From positions 1 through 47,870 of the forward strand of contig JNEM01009166.1 in NCBI GenBank assembly GCA_000697335.1: a stretch of 47,870 nucleotides of DNA, written 5' to 3'. This DNA comes from Conidiobolus incongruus B7586 (taxonomy: Eukaryota > Entomophthoromycota > Entomophthoromycetes > Entomophthorales > Conidiobolaceae). Below the pieces are notes generated by a model. That model searched no databases, was not told where the DNA came from, and worked only from the letters and a program-made list of their open reading frames with translations. The position numbers were made by a program, and so were the translations under genes. Shown piece after piece: positions 23,561 through 34,796 of the stretch; position 1 is the first letter of the stretch; every line of letters starts with the position of its first letter.

Positions 23561-24265
23561 TTACTAGTTATATTTATTTTTCAAAATTTTAATCAAATAT
23601 TATATTGATTGATTTTTTATTATCTATTATGATGTTTTATTGCTCGAAACAATTTTTTAATATCACTTAATTTAAAAAAAGATATTAACATATTCATTAT
23701 CATACTAAACTAATAACAATTTTTTAAAGATTATGTGAGGATATGGTAATCATAGTCTTTGCTTATATTGACTATAAATTCATCATTTTTAATACAAATT
23801 TCACCATTGTATTGATTCATATCACTTGATATGGTTAAATATAATCGGTTTGATTGGAAATAAAGATTGATGTTGTAGGCACGTTTTATTTGTTAAAATT
23901 TTTTTTTTGAAATAATATAAATGAATAAATAGTTATGAATTTCACAGCAGTATCTTGATTATCATTATCTATCATAAAATATACAAGTATGAAGCAATTG
24001 TAGATGAATGAATATATTTAAAAATATTTCAATATGGAAAATTAATTAATATACAATTTTTAGATAGATAATTCAGGATAAAGTATATATGCGTTTATTG
24101 AAATATGATGAATTTTTAAAATTACATAGAGTTAAAACTCATATGACTTGGATATGGAAAGAAATATACAGACAGTTTTAAAAAATAGAAAATTTTGCCT
24201 AATCAAAAGCAAGAGGGATACAATCAGATTATAGGAATTGAAAAGTATCCAAATTGTTTTTTTGG
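23324..24265. other. Intergenic tract with a microsatellite
   Basis: AT-rich region upstream of mL61 and downstream of the F-box gene. Only the AAT microsatellite stands out. Confidence 0.6.
23526..23557. repeat. AAT trinucleotide microsatellite
   Basis: About ten and a half uninterrupted AAT units. Confidence 0.95.
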
Positions 24266-26008
24266 TTAATTAGAAGATGGTGGGATTTGACAATCCCATA
24301 GGTAGACTTCGGAGTCTTCTGATCCAGCAATGATCCTAGTATCAGCCAATGAAATGCAGTTTATGGTGTCTTGTGATCCAACAAGAGTGTGCATACAGGC
24401 CCCAGTATCAAAATCCCAAACCTTCACAGTCCAATCCCGAGAACCGCTAACAATTCTAAGCGTATCCACTGCCAAACATTCGACGCCATCCAAATGTCCG
24501 AAAATAGTTCGGATGCAATGACCACTTACCAAAGACCATACTTTGATTGTATTGTCTGAGCTCCCAGTGACAAGAGTACAATTGGATAATTCAAAAGGAT
24601 TGCTAGTGGTGTTGTTTCTTTCGAACTGATTCTTGCGAATCAAGATACTAGACCTTAGATTCTCCAGCATTGCAGAAGGAACAACGGCTTGGAAACAATT
24701 AACTTCTCCAACATGTCCGGTAAACTCTTGAATACAGGTTTTAGTAACAAGATCCCAAAGCTTAACAGTGCCATCATCTGAACACGTTAAGACAAGGTCC
24801 ATATTCAAAAGTTGGATCTTATTAATAGGTTCAGAATGGGCATTGATTGTGAAATGTTGAGAAGTAGTGAAGTTATAAACATTAATTAGCCCTGTTTCAC
24901 TCCCAGTCACCATCAGATTTTTCAAAAAGTGGAGGCATTTGGCAGGTTGAGGGAAGGATAATTTTCTAAAACCAGTTCTATAGCACCAAACGCGAACTCG
25001 ACCATCTTTGGAAGCGGTAACTAAACGACATTCATCGAATTGAAGGTTAGTGACTTGTTCCATTCCATCTCCTTGGACGATGTGCAAGGGTTTGTGAGTA
25101 TTAAGGTCCCATAAGCGAACAGTAGAATCGGAGGAGGCGGTCATTAATCGAGGACCACAAGCTTGAAGGTGCTTAACTGAGTCAGTATGAGCCTTTAAAG
25201 TAAACTGTTGAAAATTTCCTCTTCTCCAGTTGCACTCAATAATCATTCTCTCCCTAAAAATAGATTTCCAGAAGCCTTCAGGTTCCTTAATCATATTTAC
25301 AGGATTGTTAATTAAAGGCATGGAGCTAGAACGGTTCTGAGGTGAAAGAGGCTGAGGATTGGTTTGTCGGATGTTAATTCTCTTACGAGGAGACCAGTTT
25401 GAAGAGTTGGAATCAGTGTCTGGAGAAGAACAAGTTAAAGGACTTTGGGTGAGTTGGTTGGTTTTTCCTTCTTGTTGCTGGGAAATTTGCTGTTGATGAA
25501 GCCACTCCGTTCGCTTTCTCTTTAAATAAACATCCAAAAGAACTGGTAAACCCCAACCACATTTGGTACATTTCTTGTTGATATGCTGCTCACAGAGTGT
25601 TTTCCAAAGGCAATTTTGCTCAGAAATTCGCTTCCAAAGTTTACATACTACACTAGTCTGACATAGACTTTTATGGTCAAGATAAGTAAATATTATTTTG
25701 GTGATATGAATAGGTAATTGGCCAATGATATCAAATTTGAGTAAAGGTTTGATGCATTCTGAAATAAAAGATAATTCTTTGTTTGTGGCTTGGGATAAAA
25801 GCTGAACAATGAAAAACTCTCTTAAAGAAGGATCAAACTGGTTAAAAAGGCCTAAAGTCTGATGATATAAGTTGTGCTGAGTAGAAGAAAGAGTATGAAA
25901 TTCTTGATTAATTCTGTTAGCCAACTCTGGAGTTTTGATAGAAGCGTGAGGATAAGAGCTTATAATACAAGATAAAGAAACAGGGCAACTCATAGGGATT
26001 GAACTCAT
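24266..26008 (-). CDS. F-box/WD40 protein of the Cdc4/Fbw7/Pop1 type
   Basis: This single-exon protein of 580 residues is probably the substrate receptor of an SCF ubiquitin ligase. An N-terminal helical region (about 45-90) resembles the dimerisation domain that precedes the F-box. The F-box is at about 92-140 (IIGQLPIHITKIIFTYLDHK..VCKLWKRISEQNCLWKTLC), followed by CTKCGWGLPVLLDVYLKRKR. A Ser/Asn/Gln-rich linker comes next (about 170-240). Seven or eight WD repeats fill about 268-578, for example HTDSVKHLQACGPRLMTASS and GHLDGVECLAVDTLRIVSGS. The spacing and the FKSIFRERMIIECNWRRG-like segment (here WKSIFRERMIIECNWRRG) before the propeller match the Cdc4/Met30/Fbw7 group. I cannot separate Cdc4-like from Met30-like by eye. 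The stop is TAA. Confidence 0.87.
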   Translation of the reverse strand: MSSIPMSCPVSLSCIISSYPHASIKTPELANRINQEFHTLSSTQHNLYHQTLGLFNQFDPSLREFFIVQLLSQATNKELSFISECIKPLLKFDIIGQLPIHITKIIFTYLDHKSLCQTSVVCKLWKRISEQNCLWKTLCEQHINKKCTKCGWGLPVLLDVYLKRKRTEWLHQQQISQQQEGKTNQLTQSPLTCSSPDTDSNSSNWSPRKRINIRQTNPQPLSPQNRSSSMPLINNPVNMIKEPEGFWKSIFRERMIIECNWRRGNFQQFTLKAHTDSVKHLQACGPRLMTASSDSTVRLWDLNTHKPLHIVQGDGMEQVTNLQFDECRLVTASKDGRVRVWCYRTGFRKLSFPQPAKCLHFLKNLMVTGSETGLINVYNFTTSQHFTINAHSEPINKIQLLNMDLVLTCSDDGTVKLWDLVTKTCIQEFTGHVGEVNCFQAVVPSAMLENLRSSILIRKNQFERNNTTSNPFELSNCTLVTGSSDNTIKVWSLVSGHCIRTIFGHLDGVECLAVDTLRIVSGSRDWTVKVWDFDTGACMHTLVGSQDTINCISLADTRIIAGSEDSEVYLWDCQIPPSSN

Positions 26009-29000
26009 TTAGTGTGAAATCACAGCTAAGCTGTTTAACTAAAAATCAGTTCAACTCAAAAGGATTTGATAAATGTGCAAAATTAAAGTGGAATATTTCT
26101 TTAATTAAAGAAAGGGTGAACACTTATTTATACCCAAATTTTTTTAATCCAATATTTCATCATTGATATGATTTATGTCGAATATTCATAAATTTCATAA
26201 ATATCATTACAATTTTAGCCTAACCCAACTGCCATATATGGCAATAGCTTTCAGCCAATTAAATCAAATATTTGTAATAATTATTAATCGAAATAGAAAA
26301 ACTCATTTATAGATTTATTTTACTTGAACTTATAAAACATATTAAAAATACATAAATAATTATTGTTAATAAAATGGTTTTTATAAGATGTGCATAGAGT
26401 TGATGATAATAAAGGCAATAAATCTATTTATACAAAAAATTTTAACTAATTAACCTTAATCATCAGAGCTTCATGAATTTTACCTGAAATTTAACTTGAT
26501 TGGTGTGAGTGTTAATTTTCTAATTAAAAGTTTAAAATGAAAAATTCAAATTCAGTATTTTTCTGATAAAAATAAATACCCTACTATACTTGATAATGAT
26601 AATAAATAGCATAAGCTTTATAATATTTCATTGGTTTTGGAACCAATTTCGGCAACACGTGATGTTCACTTGTAGAAATTTATCATTTTTCTTTAAAATG
26701 ACTAAATCAAATAAAAAATGAGAAAATCTTTAAAATCATATGAATGAAAAGAATAGCTCATGATATAATGAGTTAAATATCTCGAATATATCTAACACAA
26801 CTGTTTTTCTTGTTCATATATGCATATTATTGGTGATAAAATTCATATATTCTCTCATCGAATATTCACAATATATAATTATATGAAAATTTTAATTATT
26901 AAATCTGAATAAAAAGCACATGATAAGAATATTATTTGAATATATTATATAACATCATTATATGAATCTAGTATATGAGCCCAGTAATCATTGTTATAAA
27001 TATGGCACATATCCTCAAAAACAATTATTCAGTTCTCAGATTAGATAACCAATGCCATATTGGTTAAATTTGAAAAAATTTGAACATTTGAATTCAAAAT
27101 TTCTTTAAAATCATAAAAAGATTAAGAAATAATACCATACATGCTTTTGTAATATATTCATTACTATTAATTTTTATGAAATATAGTTATATTGAAATTT
27201 ATTTTGACAATAGTAAAATTCGCTTTTCATTCTTTTAACATATTAAAATCCTCATTCAGTTGTCCACTGAAGTTGTGGTATCCGTTTTTCTTTTTAACCA
27301 GGATATAATTAAATTCTCCAAAATCTTGTTAATTGAAAAATTAATTTAAATAGATAATTACTATTATTTTAAACAATTTATATTTCTGTCAAAAATATAA
27401 TTAATATTCTCAATTAAAGGGTTAATCCTAATTGATCTAATTTCATTTAAGCTCGTCACTTTTATTAACACCTAATAAAACAACTAATCAGATATTAATA
27501 AAGACAAATTTCAATACTTATTGGAAGAGATAAAAATTTAGTATGACAATGATAATGAGTGACTTTAACACAATTTAAAATTTAATAAAATTTTGTAATT
27601 TTATTGAAGGTTCTTTAATATTTTATTTCACCTTTAAAATGGTTTAAAAATAGTGTTATATATTACCTTGGAATCATAAGTAATTGATAACAGTATTTTA
27701 AATATTCAAATACAATCAATCATTCTGAATTGTTATTGTACTTATTTGATTATTATACACTATATCCCTGAGCATAATATTAAAATTATAGAAACTTCAA
27801 ATTGAATTATTAAGGAATTTTAATCATATTAATAATCCTGAATAATTTCAAATATCTAAAAATACTAACAAAATATATAATTTGGAATGGATAATTAATG
27901 GCTTAAATAATAATATATTGATGTATTATTTTACAATATTAATACCCTCATATCCTCAGGAAAGCTCATAGCTTAAAAATATATTATTTAAATATTCATA
28001 TATAATTGCTGAGCACTAATATTTAAGGTTAAAACCTTAAATATAGTATTGAGAATTGGCTTATAAAGAATCTTATTTTAAAAGGTAAAATAAGGATCAA
28101 AAACATTTGTTTACTGGATATAAAATAATAAAGTGAAAATTTATTTTAATAATATTGATCAATTGAAAAATTAACTGGAAAATGATTAGTTCGGTGTATT
28201 TATGATCTTTAACTTCCATTGAAAATAGTATATTAGGCGATTGATAAAGTTAGCCAAGTTATATTTACTTCACAATTCTGGGCCATCATCAATATTATAA
28301 TATATAATGTATAATGTATAATAATTATATTATTTGTTTTGAGATAATCTCAATCTAATTTTCACTGGAATAATCATATGTATATATATAATTTTTCATA
28401 TTATCCAAAGGGTTGTCATTTTATTTATCTATATTGTTTGATATTATGTTATTTTGAATATAGAAGTGTTAATTGAATAATGTTTCAAAATATAAAGGAT
28501 TTAGCTTGAGATGAAATTAATTATTCAAGTTCAATAATCAATGCTGAAAAAAAATTAGGATGTTAGTGAACTTCTATTAAGAAATAAACTATATTATACG
28601 TACTAATAACATCTATATATTAAAACATAATATATGTTAATAAGGTGAAATTGTTTTTATATGTATTAATTATAATAAGCACTAAATAATCCAAAACAAT
28701 TAAAATCGAAAAATAGTTTGACTTGTAAATTTAGTATGTTTAATTCAAATTATATAATTTGATGTAAATATAATGTATTTAATAATGATCTATGGTTATT
28801 TTATATATATACTATAGATGTTACCATACTATTAAAATAATCATCACAATTCTAAGGTGAGTTAATTTTTTGTATATTACATAACATGATCCAAATACAA
28901 TATAATTTTCTCTTTGAGCTATGGTTATTTCATTTTAAGTGCAATTAATTTATCTTTGAATTAAACTTATTCAGTTTATTCATATATTATAATGATATTA

Positions 29001-29052
29001 TAAATATATTTAAAATCTAGAGCATATATGATTATATTTGAAAATTTCATAT
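26009..29052. other. Three-kb gene-free AT-rich tract
   Basis: This is the promoter side of the F-box gene and then a long AT-rich stretch with no supportable coding region or RNA gene. It includes a perfect CArG-type palindrome at 26230-26243 and an inverted CCAAT pair at 27047-27065. Confidence 0.55.
26230..26243. promoter_or_regulatory. Perfect CArG-box palindrome
   Basis: TGCCATATATGGCA is a perfect 14-bp palindrome containing CCATATATGG, the consensus CC(A/T)6GG site of SRF/Mcm1-type MADS proteins. It lies about 220 bp upstream of the F-box gene's ATG, with an inverted CCAAT motif some 10 bp beyond. Function is inferred from the motif alone. Confidence 0.4.
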
Positions 29053-29386
29053 TGTCACGGGCCGGAGAACCCGTTCGTCCTTAACAATTCAATTCATTCG
29101 AGAACCCCGTCACAGATCCACCTGCAACATGACCACAAAATACACCCGAGCAATGCAATCAATCGTTCCATCCGACGTACGGTTCGTACGCTGGGAAGAC
29201 ACGTTAAGCAAACTATAAATATGCCGACTACAACCAAGTTAGCACGTCGGTCCTCTTCCTAGGGTACAGCCCAATAATCCAGGTTAAACAATAAATTACC
29301 CCTTTTATATCACCAAACAGGAGCCGTCCCGGAAGACGACTATTTACTTAAAAGTTATTGGACACTTGACTTCCCAGCCAGTATCA
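29053..29386. mobile_element. Solo-LTR-like fossil (retrotransposon family unresolved)
   Basis: This GC-richer block of about 330 bp stands out sharply from AT-rich flanks. It begins TGTCACGGGCCGG, a typical LTR 5' end, and I place its 3' end tentatively at TATCA. It holds a TATAAATA box (29214-29221) and an AATAAA signal (29290-29295) in the order expected for a U3-R-U5 structure. The bases ATAT flank both ends, compatible with a short target duplication but weak in AT-rich DNA. No internal coding part is present, so it looks like a solo LTR. Its high GC suggests a recent arrival or an element with different composition. Ty3-like is a guess. Confidence 0.5.
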
Positions 29387-29607
29387 ATATATTAGTTAAA
29401 TATTAGATAATTTAACATATCCCATAATTACTTTGGCTGAATTAAATTATATTTATTGAAATTAAATAAAGTCCGAATAGATATTTAATGTATATTCAAT
29501 TAATATATCTCAAAATATATTTCGCACATTACTACTATAACAAAATATTTAAACACACATTTTAATCAATAATTATAATTTACCTTTTTTTAATTCTTTC
29601 TTAATTG

Positions 29608-31326
29608 ATGACGACATCAAATAACAATAGTCATAATGTGCCAATAAAGGATACAGAAAAAAACGCTAAACAAACTTCAACTGGAACATTTAATTCTGAA
29701 GCTTTTTTGAAGGCTAAGATTCTATTTGGATTCTGGTCCACTATGATTTTTATTCTTCCTATTTGGTTATATACTACTCACCAGCAGAGAACCCCATTAA
29801 ATCAATCCGATATCACCACATGGTTTCAACACAAGCAATATCAATTTGAAATTCCATTAACAATCTTTATTAGATGGGACAGTCAGTTAAACAATGGTGA
29901 TAAAATGAACTCACTCAATGATGAATTTAAGAGTATTGCTAATGAATATATTTCTGAAAATCAGAACAATTTGGTCAAGAACGATAGTCCACTTGTTAAA
30001 ATCCAACCCAACATTGTTAATTCAGAATCTTCGTTCACTTCAACATCATGGAAATACTTCGAAAATCAGAATCCCAACAGTGAATTTCAGAGCAATTTGA
30101 ATTATGTCGTCAATGTTCTTCATAAAAGTCAAATCAAAGATACCGTTTCTTGGGAGAAGGGCGAGCAAGTCAAATACTATTCACTGCCGCTAAGACAGTT
30201 TATTGTGTTAACCAAGAGCAAAGATGTGATGACAGTTAAGAAACAGACCCAAAACTTGGTTAAAGCTATTTTAGGCTCTTCTCATAACTCCATGAATCCA
30301 CCTGTGTTGAATGGAAATAACAAAAGGCAGGGAGTAAAATATGTTAAACACTATCAGTTAACTTTTAGTTTAATGAATGAAGATATTAACACTATTCAGC
30401 CTTCTTGGGATTACGAGTACATTCACGATCAGTTTAATAAGCATCTGCTTCACTTGCTTAAAAATGTATCTACATTTACTGTTGCAACTCAAATTCATCA
30501 CATATCTCCATTGGCTGTTCAACCACAAACTCAAACGAAGAATGGAGTTCAAACCAGATATTTAGTTCCAACCCAGTTACCTCAATTTGTCAATTCAGCT
30601 GATTGGAATATTGCTTCAGCGGTACTAACTGAACCCGATATTCACTTCCTTCTCTATCTTCCTTCGTCGCCATTATCCATCCAATACGGATCCAACGAAT
30701 TCTCACGCTCTTTCATAATTCCTAAATGGGGAGGTGTGTACATTGCAGAAACTCCAAAGAGTCAGGATGTTGAGTTAACATCCAAAGAGCTTGAACCTAT
30801 CGTGAAACAATTTTTGAAGCAATTCAAAGAGTTACTAGGTATCTCTACTATCCAAGATACTTTCTTATCTCATCAGCTGAAATTGGAACAGCCCCACTAC
30901 ACTATCCTCACCGGATGGGAATTAGACCAGTACCTATTAAGAAGATCTATGGAAAACGTCTTTGACACCGTTAGCACTTTAAACTCGCTCATTACTCTCG
31001 TCAACGAAATCAAAAATATGGTTATTTTACAAAAGATCCAGGTTCAAACACAGACTTGTTTAAATCATTTGGATCAAGCTTTTGAACTATTGAGTCAAGG
31101 AAAAATTCAGGAAGGATTTCAACATACCAAAGAAGCACTCACTTTAGCTGAACTCTCCTTTTTTGACCCGAGTATGGTGGGATTGATGTACTTCCCTAAT
31201 GAACATAAGTGGGCAGTGTATGCACCATTATATGCACCAGTCTTAGTGACTTTACTCAGAGTCACTGCGCTTACTTTTAATAAGTGGAGAATGGCTCAAA
31301 AAGATATTAAGACCAAGACCAATTAA
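29608..31326 (+). CDS. GPI17: PIG-S/GPI17, subunit of GPI transamidase
   Basis: PIG-S is a subunit of the ER-membrane complex that transfers GPI anchors onto proteins. The single exon gives 572 residues from the ATG at 29608. A transmembrane helix lies near residues 46-66 (ILFGFWSTMIFILPIWLYTT), followed by the family's first lumenal motif TPLNQSDITTW. The lumenal domain includes the block FLLYLPSSPLSI and the conserved GGVYIAETPK segment. A second hydrophobic segment is near 545-565 (YAPLYAPVLVTLLRVTALTF), giving the usual two-pass topology, with a short basic tail. Size fits the family (yeast Gpi17 is 534). The promoter region abuts the solo-LTR-like block about 220 bp upstream. The stop is TAA. 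Confidence 0.9.
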   Translation: MTTSNNNSHNVPIKDTEKNAKQTSTGTFNSEAFLKAKILFGFWSTMIFILPIWLYTTHQQRTPLNQSDITTWFQHKQYQFEIPLTIFIRWDSQLNNGDKMNSLNDEFKSIANEYISENQNNLVKNDSPLVKIQPNIVNSESSFTSTSWKYFENQNPNSEFQSNLNYVVNVLHKSQIKDTVSWEKGEQVKYYSLPLRQFIVLTKSKDVMTVKKQTQNLVKAILGSSHNSMNPPVLNGNNKRQGVKYVKHYQLTFSLMNEDINTIQPSWDYEYIHDQFNKHLLHLLKNVSTFTVATQIHHISPLAVQPQTQTKNGVQTRYLVPTQLPQFVNSADWNIASAVLTEPDIHFLLYLPSSPLSIQYGSNEFSRSFIIPKWGGVYIAETPKSQDVELTSKELEPIVKQFLKQFKELLGISTIQDTFLSHQLKLEQPHYTILTGWELDQYLLRRSMENVFDTVSTLNSLITLVNEIKNMVILQKIQVQTQTCLNHLDQAFELLSQGKIQEGFQHTKEALTLAELSFFDPSMVGLMYFPNEHKWAVYAPLYAPVLVTLLRVTALTFNKWRMAQKDIKTKTN

Positions 31327-31971
31327 CACTTGTTATTATACATTTATTTTTTAATGATCAATAAATTTTTATATTAATATTCAATATTATGTAAATATCC
31401 ATATCAATGAAACTATCTAATTTATTTATTGTTACAATATAACGATATTTTTCTATACTATTTTCAATTTGATTTAATTTTATATTGTAGACTAAATAAT
31501 GTGACAATTTTTCATTTTTAGATAGTAGACATTATACTTATATGACTAAAATAATTTAGCTTCTTGGTTAAATAATTGGGAAAATTTTTAAATTTAATCA
31601 ATACAATCCAAATGATTCATATGTGAAGTTATACATTTTGTTTGTTTAAATCCTAACAGTTCAGTACATATTTGAGAGAGTAGCTAAGCATTATTATATG
31701 GTGTCTGTTTACTTATTCAACAATCTGTCCTAATACTAAATATATACCAAATTCATTCATTACAGTGATTTAATATAAGAATCATAAAATACTCTAACAT
31801 ATATAAGGATAATTGGAGTAGTGATAAAAATAACTAAACTTAAACGTATAACTTAATAGGTTAAACCTCAAACCGGTTCCATTTAATATTGGTTCAGAAC
31901 AAATATATAGTTATCAGTTTCCTCAGTTTTGATCCAACTACGTTTTTAATTTGATTCACTTACATATCATC
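31327..31971. other. Intergenic tract upstream of the secreted protein gene
   Basis: AT-rich DNA with no supportable feature other than the presumed promoter of the downstream gene. Confidence 0.6.
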
Positions 31972-32523
31972 ATGAAATTATCTACTTTCGCTATTGCCTT
32001 AACTTCCATCACCGCTGCATACGCCCAATACGAAGATGTCTGTGGAAAAAATGAAAGTTATTGTTTGTCTACCTGTCATAAACATGGAGGTGTTTTGGTA
32101 AATATTTGTGATCCTAAAAATATGAACTATGAATGTCAATGTGAAGATAAAACACGTCCTATTGACACTTGTAAGGACATTTAATTGATAATGTTCTATT
32201 ATATTCATTAATAATTGTTTATTTTAGATGGTAATTTCCCTGTTGAAATTGAGAGATGTATGATCAATAATGCCAGCTGCCGTGATAAATGTAACGATGA
32301 TCCTAGTTGCCTTGCCAAATGTGACAGTGAATTCAAATGCATTTTCAAGGATCCCCACGATGGTAACGTTACCAAGCCCACTACCAACACCATCAAAGCC
32401 CCTGGAACTGCTCCTGCCACCGACGCTCCCAACCTCAATGGTAATGCTTTCTTCTCCAGCGCCCCCGTTTATACTTTAATTGGTACTTCCATCTTTGCTT
32501 TCTCTATTTCTTTAATTGATTAA
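31972..32523 (+). CDS. Small secreted cysteine-rich protein with GPI-anchor signal
   Basis: Two exons are separated by an intron with donor GTAAGG and acceptor TTTTAG (about 32173-32227); the join reads PIDT-YGNFPVEIERCM. The start at 31972 gives a clear signal peptide, MKLSTFAIALTSITAAYAQ. The mature part has about twelve cysteines in a regular pattern (VCGKNESYCLSTCHKHGG; NICDPKNMNYECQCED; RCMINNASCRDKCNDD; SCLAKCDSEFKC). A Thr/Pro-rich stretch and a hydrophobic tail (APVYTLIGTSIFAFSISLID) follow, with small residues before it, as in GPI-anchored wall proteins. The pattern recalls the fungal DUF7707-type family of secreted GPI proteins; that link is from memory and by eye. Codons are GC-richer than the flanks. 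The role is probably at the cell surface; no enzyme motif is seen. Confidence 0.75.
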
Positions 32524-34083
32524 TTATTTGAATCATTCATTTATATTTAATTTATTCATCAATCACTTTAAAATTATAGCTTTTACTTCGTTATTATTAT
32601 TATTATTATATATTTAATAAATTGAGTATTTAATCATATCAACTGAGTCAATATCCATTCTTTATGTATAATTGTCCTGCTTATATGGTTAAATTGATTT
32701 AATCTGTCTAGTATTTTTTATTTGTAATACTATTGATAACTATCTCTTCTACCCTTTAATTTATAAACTTGTTATTATGAGATAAATTCACATATCAAAT
32801 ATATTATTTAATCTTGATATATTTTTGGCTTTTGTTGTGTTTTTATATTAAGTTTTATAAATATAGGTCATAGTTAGAAAAGTACTCAAAATATAATTTA
32901 GTAAATTATTTATTGATCCTGCTCTTTAACATATCAAGACTGTAGGTTTGAAACTTACTGTTGAGGTGTTGTAGCAGAATATCCAAAGAGAAAAAAATTT
33001 TCTTCTATCTTTATCTCTTTTGGGTTTAAATAGTTGCTTAAATGAATGATATGGGATTTGAATATAATCTAATAAAGAAAACAAAGTGAACAAAGAGTAT
33101 CCTTCAATTATAGACTGACAAAGCCATCTTAAATTAGAAATAATATTGGTTTAACTATCACAATAGAGTAAATGATTAAATTTAAAATACAACACTTTAT
33201 TAAAGTAGTATATTAATTTGGGATTGTATTTACTTACTGTAGTTCTTTTGTGAATTAAATTCAGAATTACTTTACATCAGATTTTTGTTAATAATTAACT
33301 GATCTTATGTATTAAAATTATAGGCAATAAACATTGTTTAATAACTTTGAATCTTTAATAGTATTAACATATCCAAAATTCAATCGTAGGTTATTTTACT
33401 CTCTGACATTATTAATTTTACATATTAAGCAACTATTGTATATCAAGCTTTATATTATGAATTGAATGGAATCTTCAATCAACTGAAATAAAAATCAAGT
33501 TAATAGACAAACAAATATTTTATATTATATTTAAAATTATTTTATTTCAATTGAAATTTTTATTAATGTCTTTAAAATAAACCTTGAATTACAAATAATA
33601 TAAACTCACCTATTACTCGAAAACTATGTCACTATTCAAGTTGCAGTGTATCAAAGTATTCAGTTTTCAATTATAAATCTATCAATTAGGTATTTTAATA
33701 TATCGAGTCAAAAATTCCTTGAAATTGATTAGTATCTAAACCATTTTCAAACACTTTTTATGTAAAATATATAATAAACTATTACTAATTGAATGACTGA
33801 TCATTCAAATTCACCAGCTAAAATAAATTTTCCTTTTTTATCTCAACCTTTACCAATTAATTTATAGTTTTTAATCACATTGAATTGATATTATTATATA
33901 ATGGTATCAATATCAATAAAATTAAAATAATTATAAAACAATTGATATTTTTATTAATTAATGATTATAAGTTCAAATAAAATCAATTAAATAAAATATT
34001 TGAAAATATTATTATTATAATCCCATAAAAGATTTAATCTAATATAATTTATATAAACTTAAGATAGTGTAATATCAAAATTA
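32524..34083. other. Gene-free AT-rich tract
   Basis: About 1.5 kb with no supportable coding region or RNA gene. A short ATT run lies near 32590. Confidence 0.55.
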
Positions 34084-34299
34084 AGACCTTAGTAAGTCCT
34101 TAAACTGCTAACACCATTCCATACCCCATAATAACATTTACAATCCCCTCCCACTCTTAAGTATACTGTTATTACTTTATCCCCAATAACTCCCAATACA
34201 AACAAAACCCTTAACTCTGGAACCGTATCTTTGGGTAGATCCCACAAGTTACGGATCAATATATTCTGCAAAATATCGCTTTTATTCGTCCTTAGGTCT
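34084..34299. repeat. GC-richer block with imperfect inverted ends (possible MITE or ncRNA)
   Basis: AGACCTTAG at 34084-34092 faces CTTAGGTCT at 34291-34299, which match as an inverted repeat at 8 of 9 positions. The interior is markedly richer in C on the plus strand than the flanks. It lies just upstream of SDHAF2. A minus-strand frame of about 60 codons inside has no recognised similarity. It could be a miniature DNA transposon, part of the SDHAF2 5' leader or an unrecognised RNA. No clear target duplication is visible. Confidence 0.3.
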
Positions 34300-34358
34300 A
34301 ATAAAAATCTTCTTCATTCAATATCAAAATTAAGTCATCAAATACATTCATTATAACT

Positions 34359-34796
34359 ATGATTCGTAATATAATTATAAATTCAAAAAAATTAATTTCA
34401 ACTTCTAATTTACAAAGATTTTCAACTAATATTTATCGTTTAAGCGATATTCCGCTCACTTCAGAAGCTGACTTATATGTACCTAGAAATATTCCCAGAC
34501 CTAACGAAACTCCAGAACAATTGCGTTCTAGATTATTGTATCAATGTCGCAAGAGAGGTATTTTAGAAACTGATTTAATCATGTCCACATTCGCTACCAA
34601 GTATTTAAAGGACTTGAGTGTTGAAAATTGTAAAGAATTAGATAGCTTTTTAGATTACCCTGATTGGGATATTTATTATTGGGTTACTGATGGAAAAGCT
34701 CCTCCTCCTGAAGTTGAAAAGTTGACTATTTTCCAATTAATTAGAGAACATGCTAAAAATAAGGATAAAAATATTTTAAGAATGCCTGATTTATAA
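34359..34796 (+). CDS. SDH5: SDHAF2/Sdh5, succinate dehydrogenase flavinylation factor
   Basis: Sdh5 promotes covalent FAD attachment to the SDHA flavoprotein in the mitochondrial matrix. The 145-residue single exon starts with a basic presequence (MIRNIIINSKKLISTSNLQR). The family core follows: ETPEQLRSRLLYQCRKRGIL, ETDLIMSTFATKYLKDLSVE and DSFLDYPDWDIYYWVTDGKA, including the RSRLLYQCRKRG motif and the DWDIYYW motif. The end is EHAKNKDKNILRMPDL. Length is as expected (yeast 162). The stop is TAA. Confidence 0.95.
   Translation: MIRNIIINSKKLISTSNLQRFSTNIYRLSDIPLTSEADLYVPRNIPRPNETPEQLRSRLLYQCRKRGILETDLIMSTFATKYLKDLSVENCKELDSFLDYPDWDIYYWVTDGKAPPPEVEKLTIFQLIREHAKNKDKNILRMPDL

Noticed and set aside
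29038-29262. A coding frame of about 70 residues in the GC-richer block before PIG-S.
   Set aside because: It overlaps the LTR-like start, TATA box and flanks, and has no protein-like pattern.
32900-33010. A tRNA-like segment with a GGTTTGAAAC stretch resembling a B box.
   Set aside because: I could not draw acceptor, D or anticodon stems around it.
34089-34271. A minus-strand gene of 60 residues upstream of SDHAF2.
   Set aside because: It is short, has no recognisable motif and sits in the composition-shifted block, which explains the open frame.
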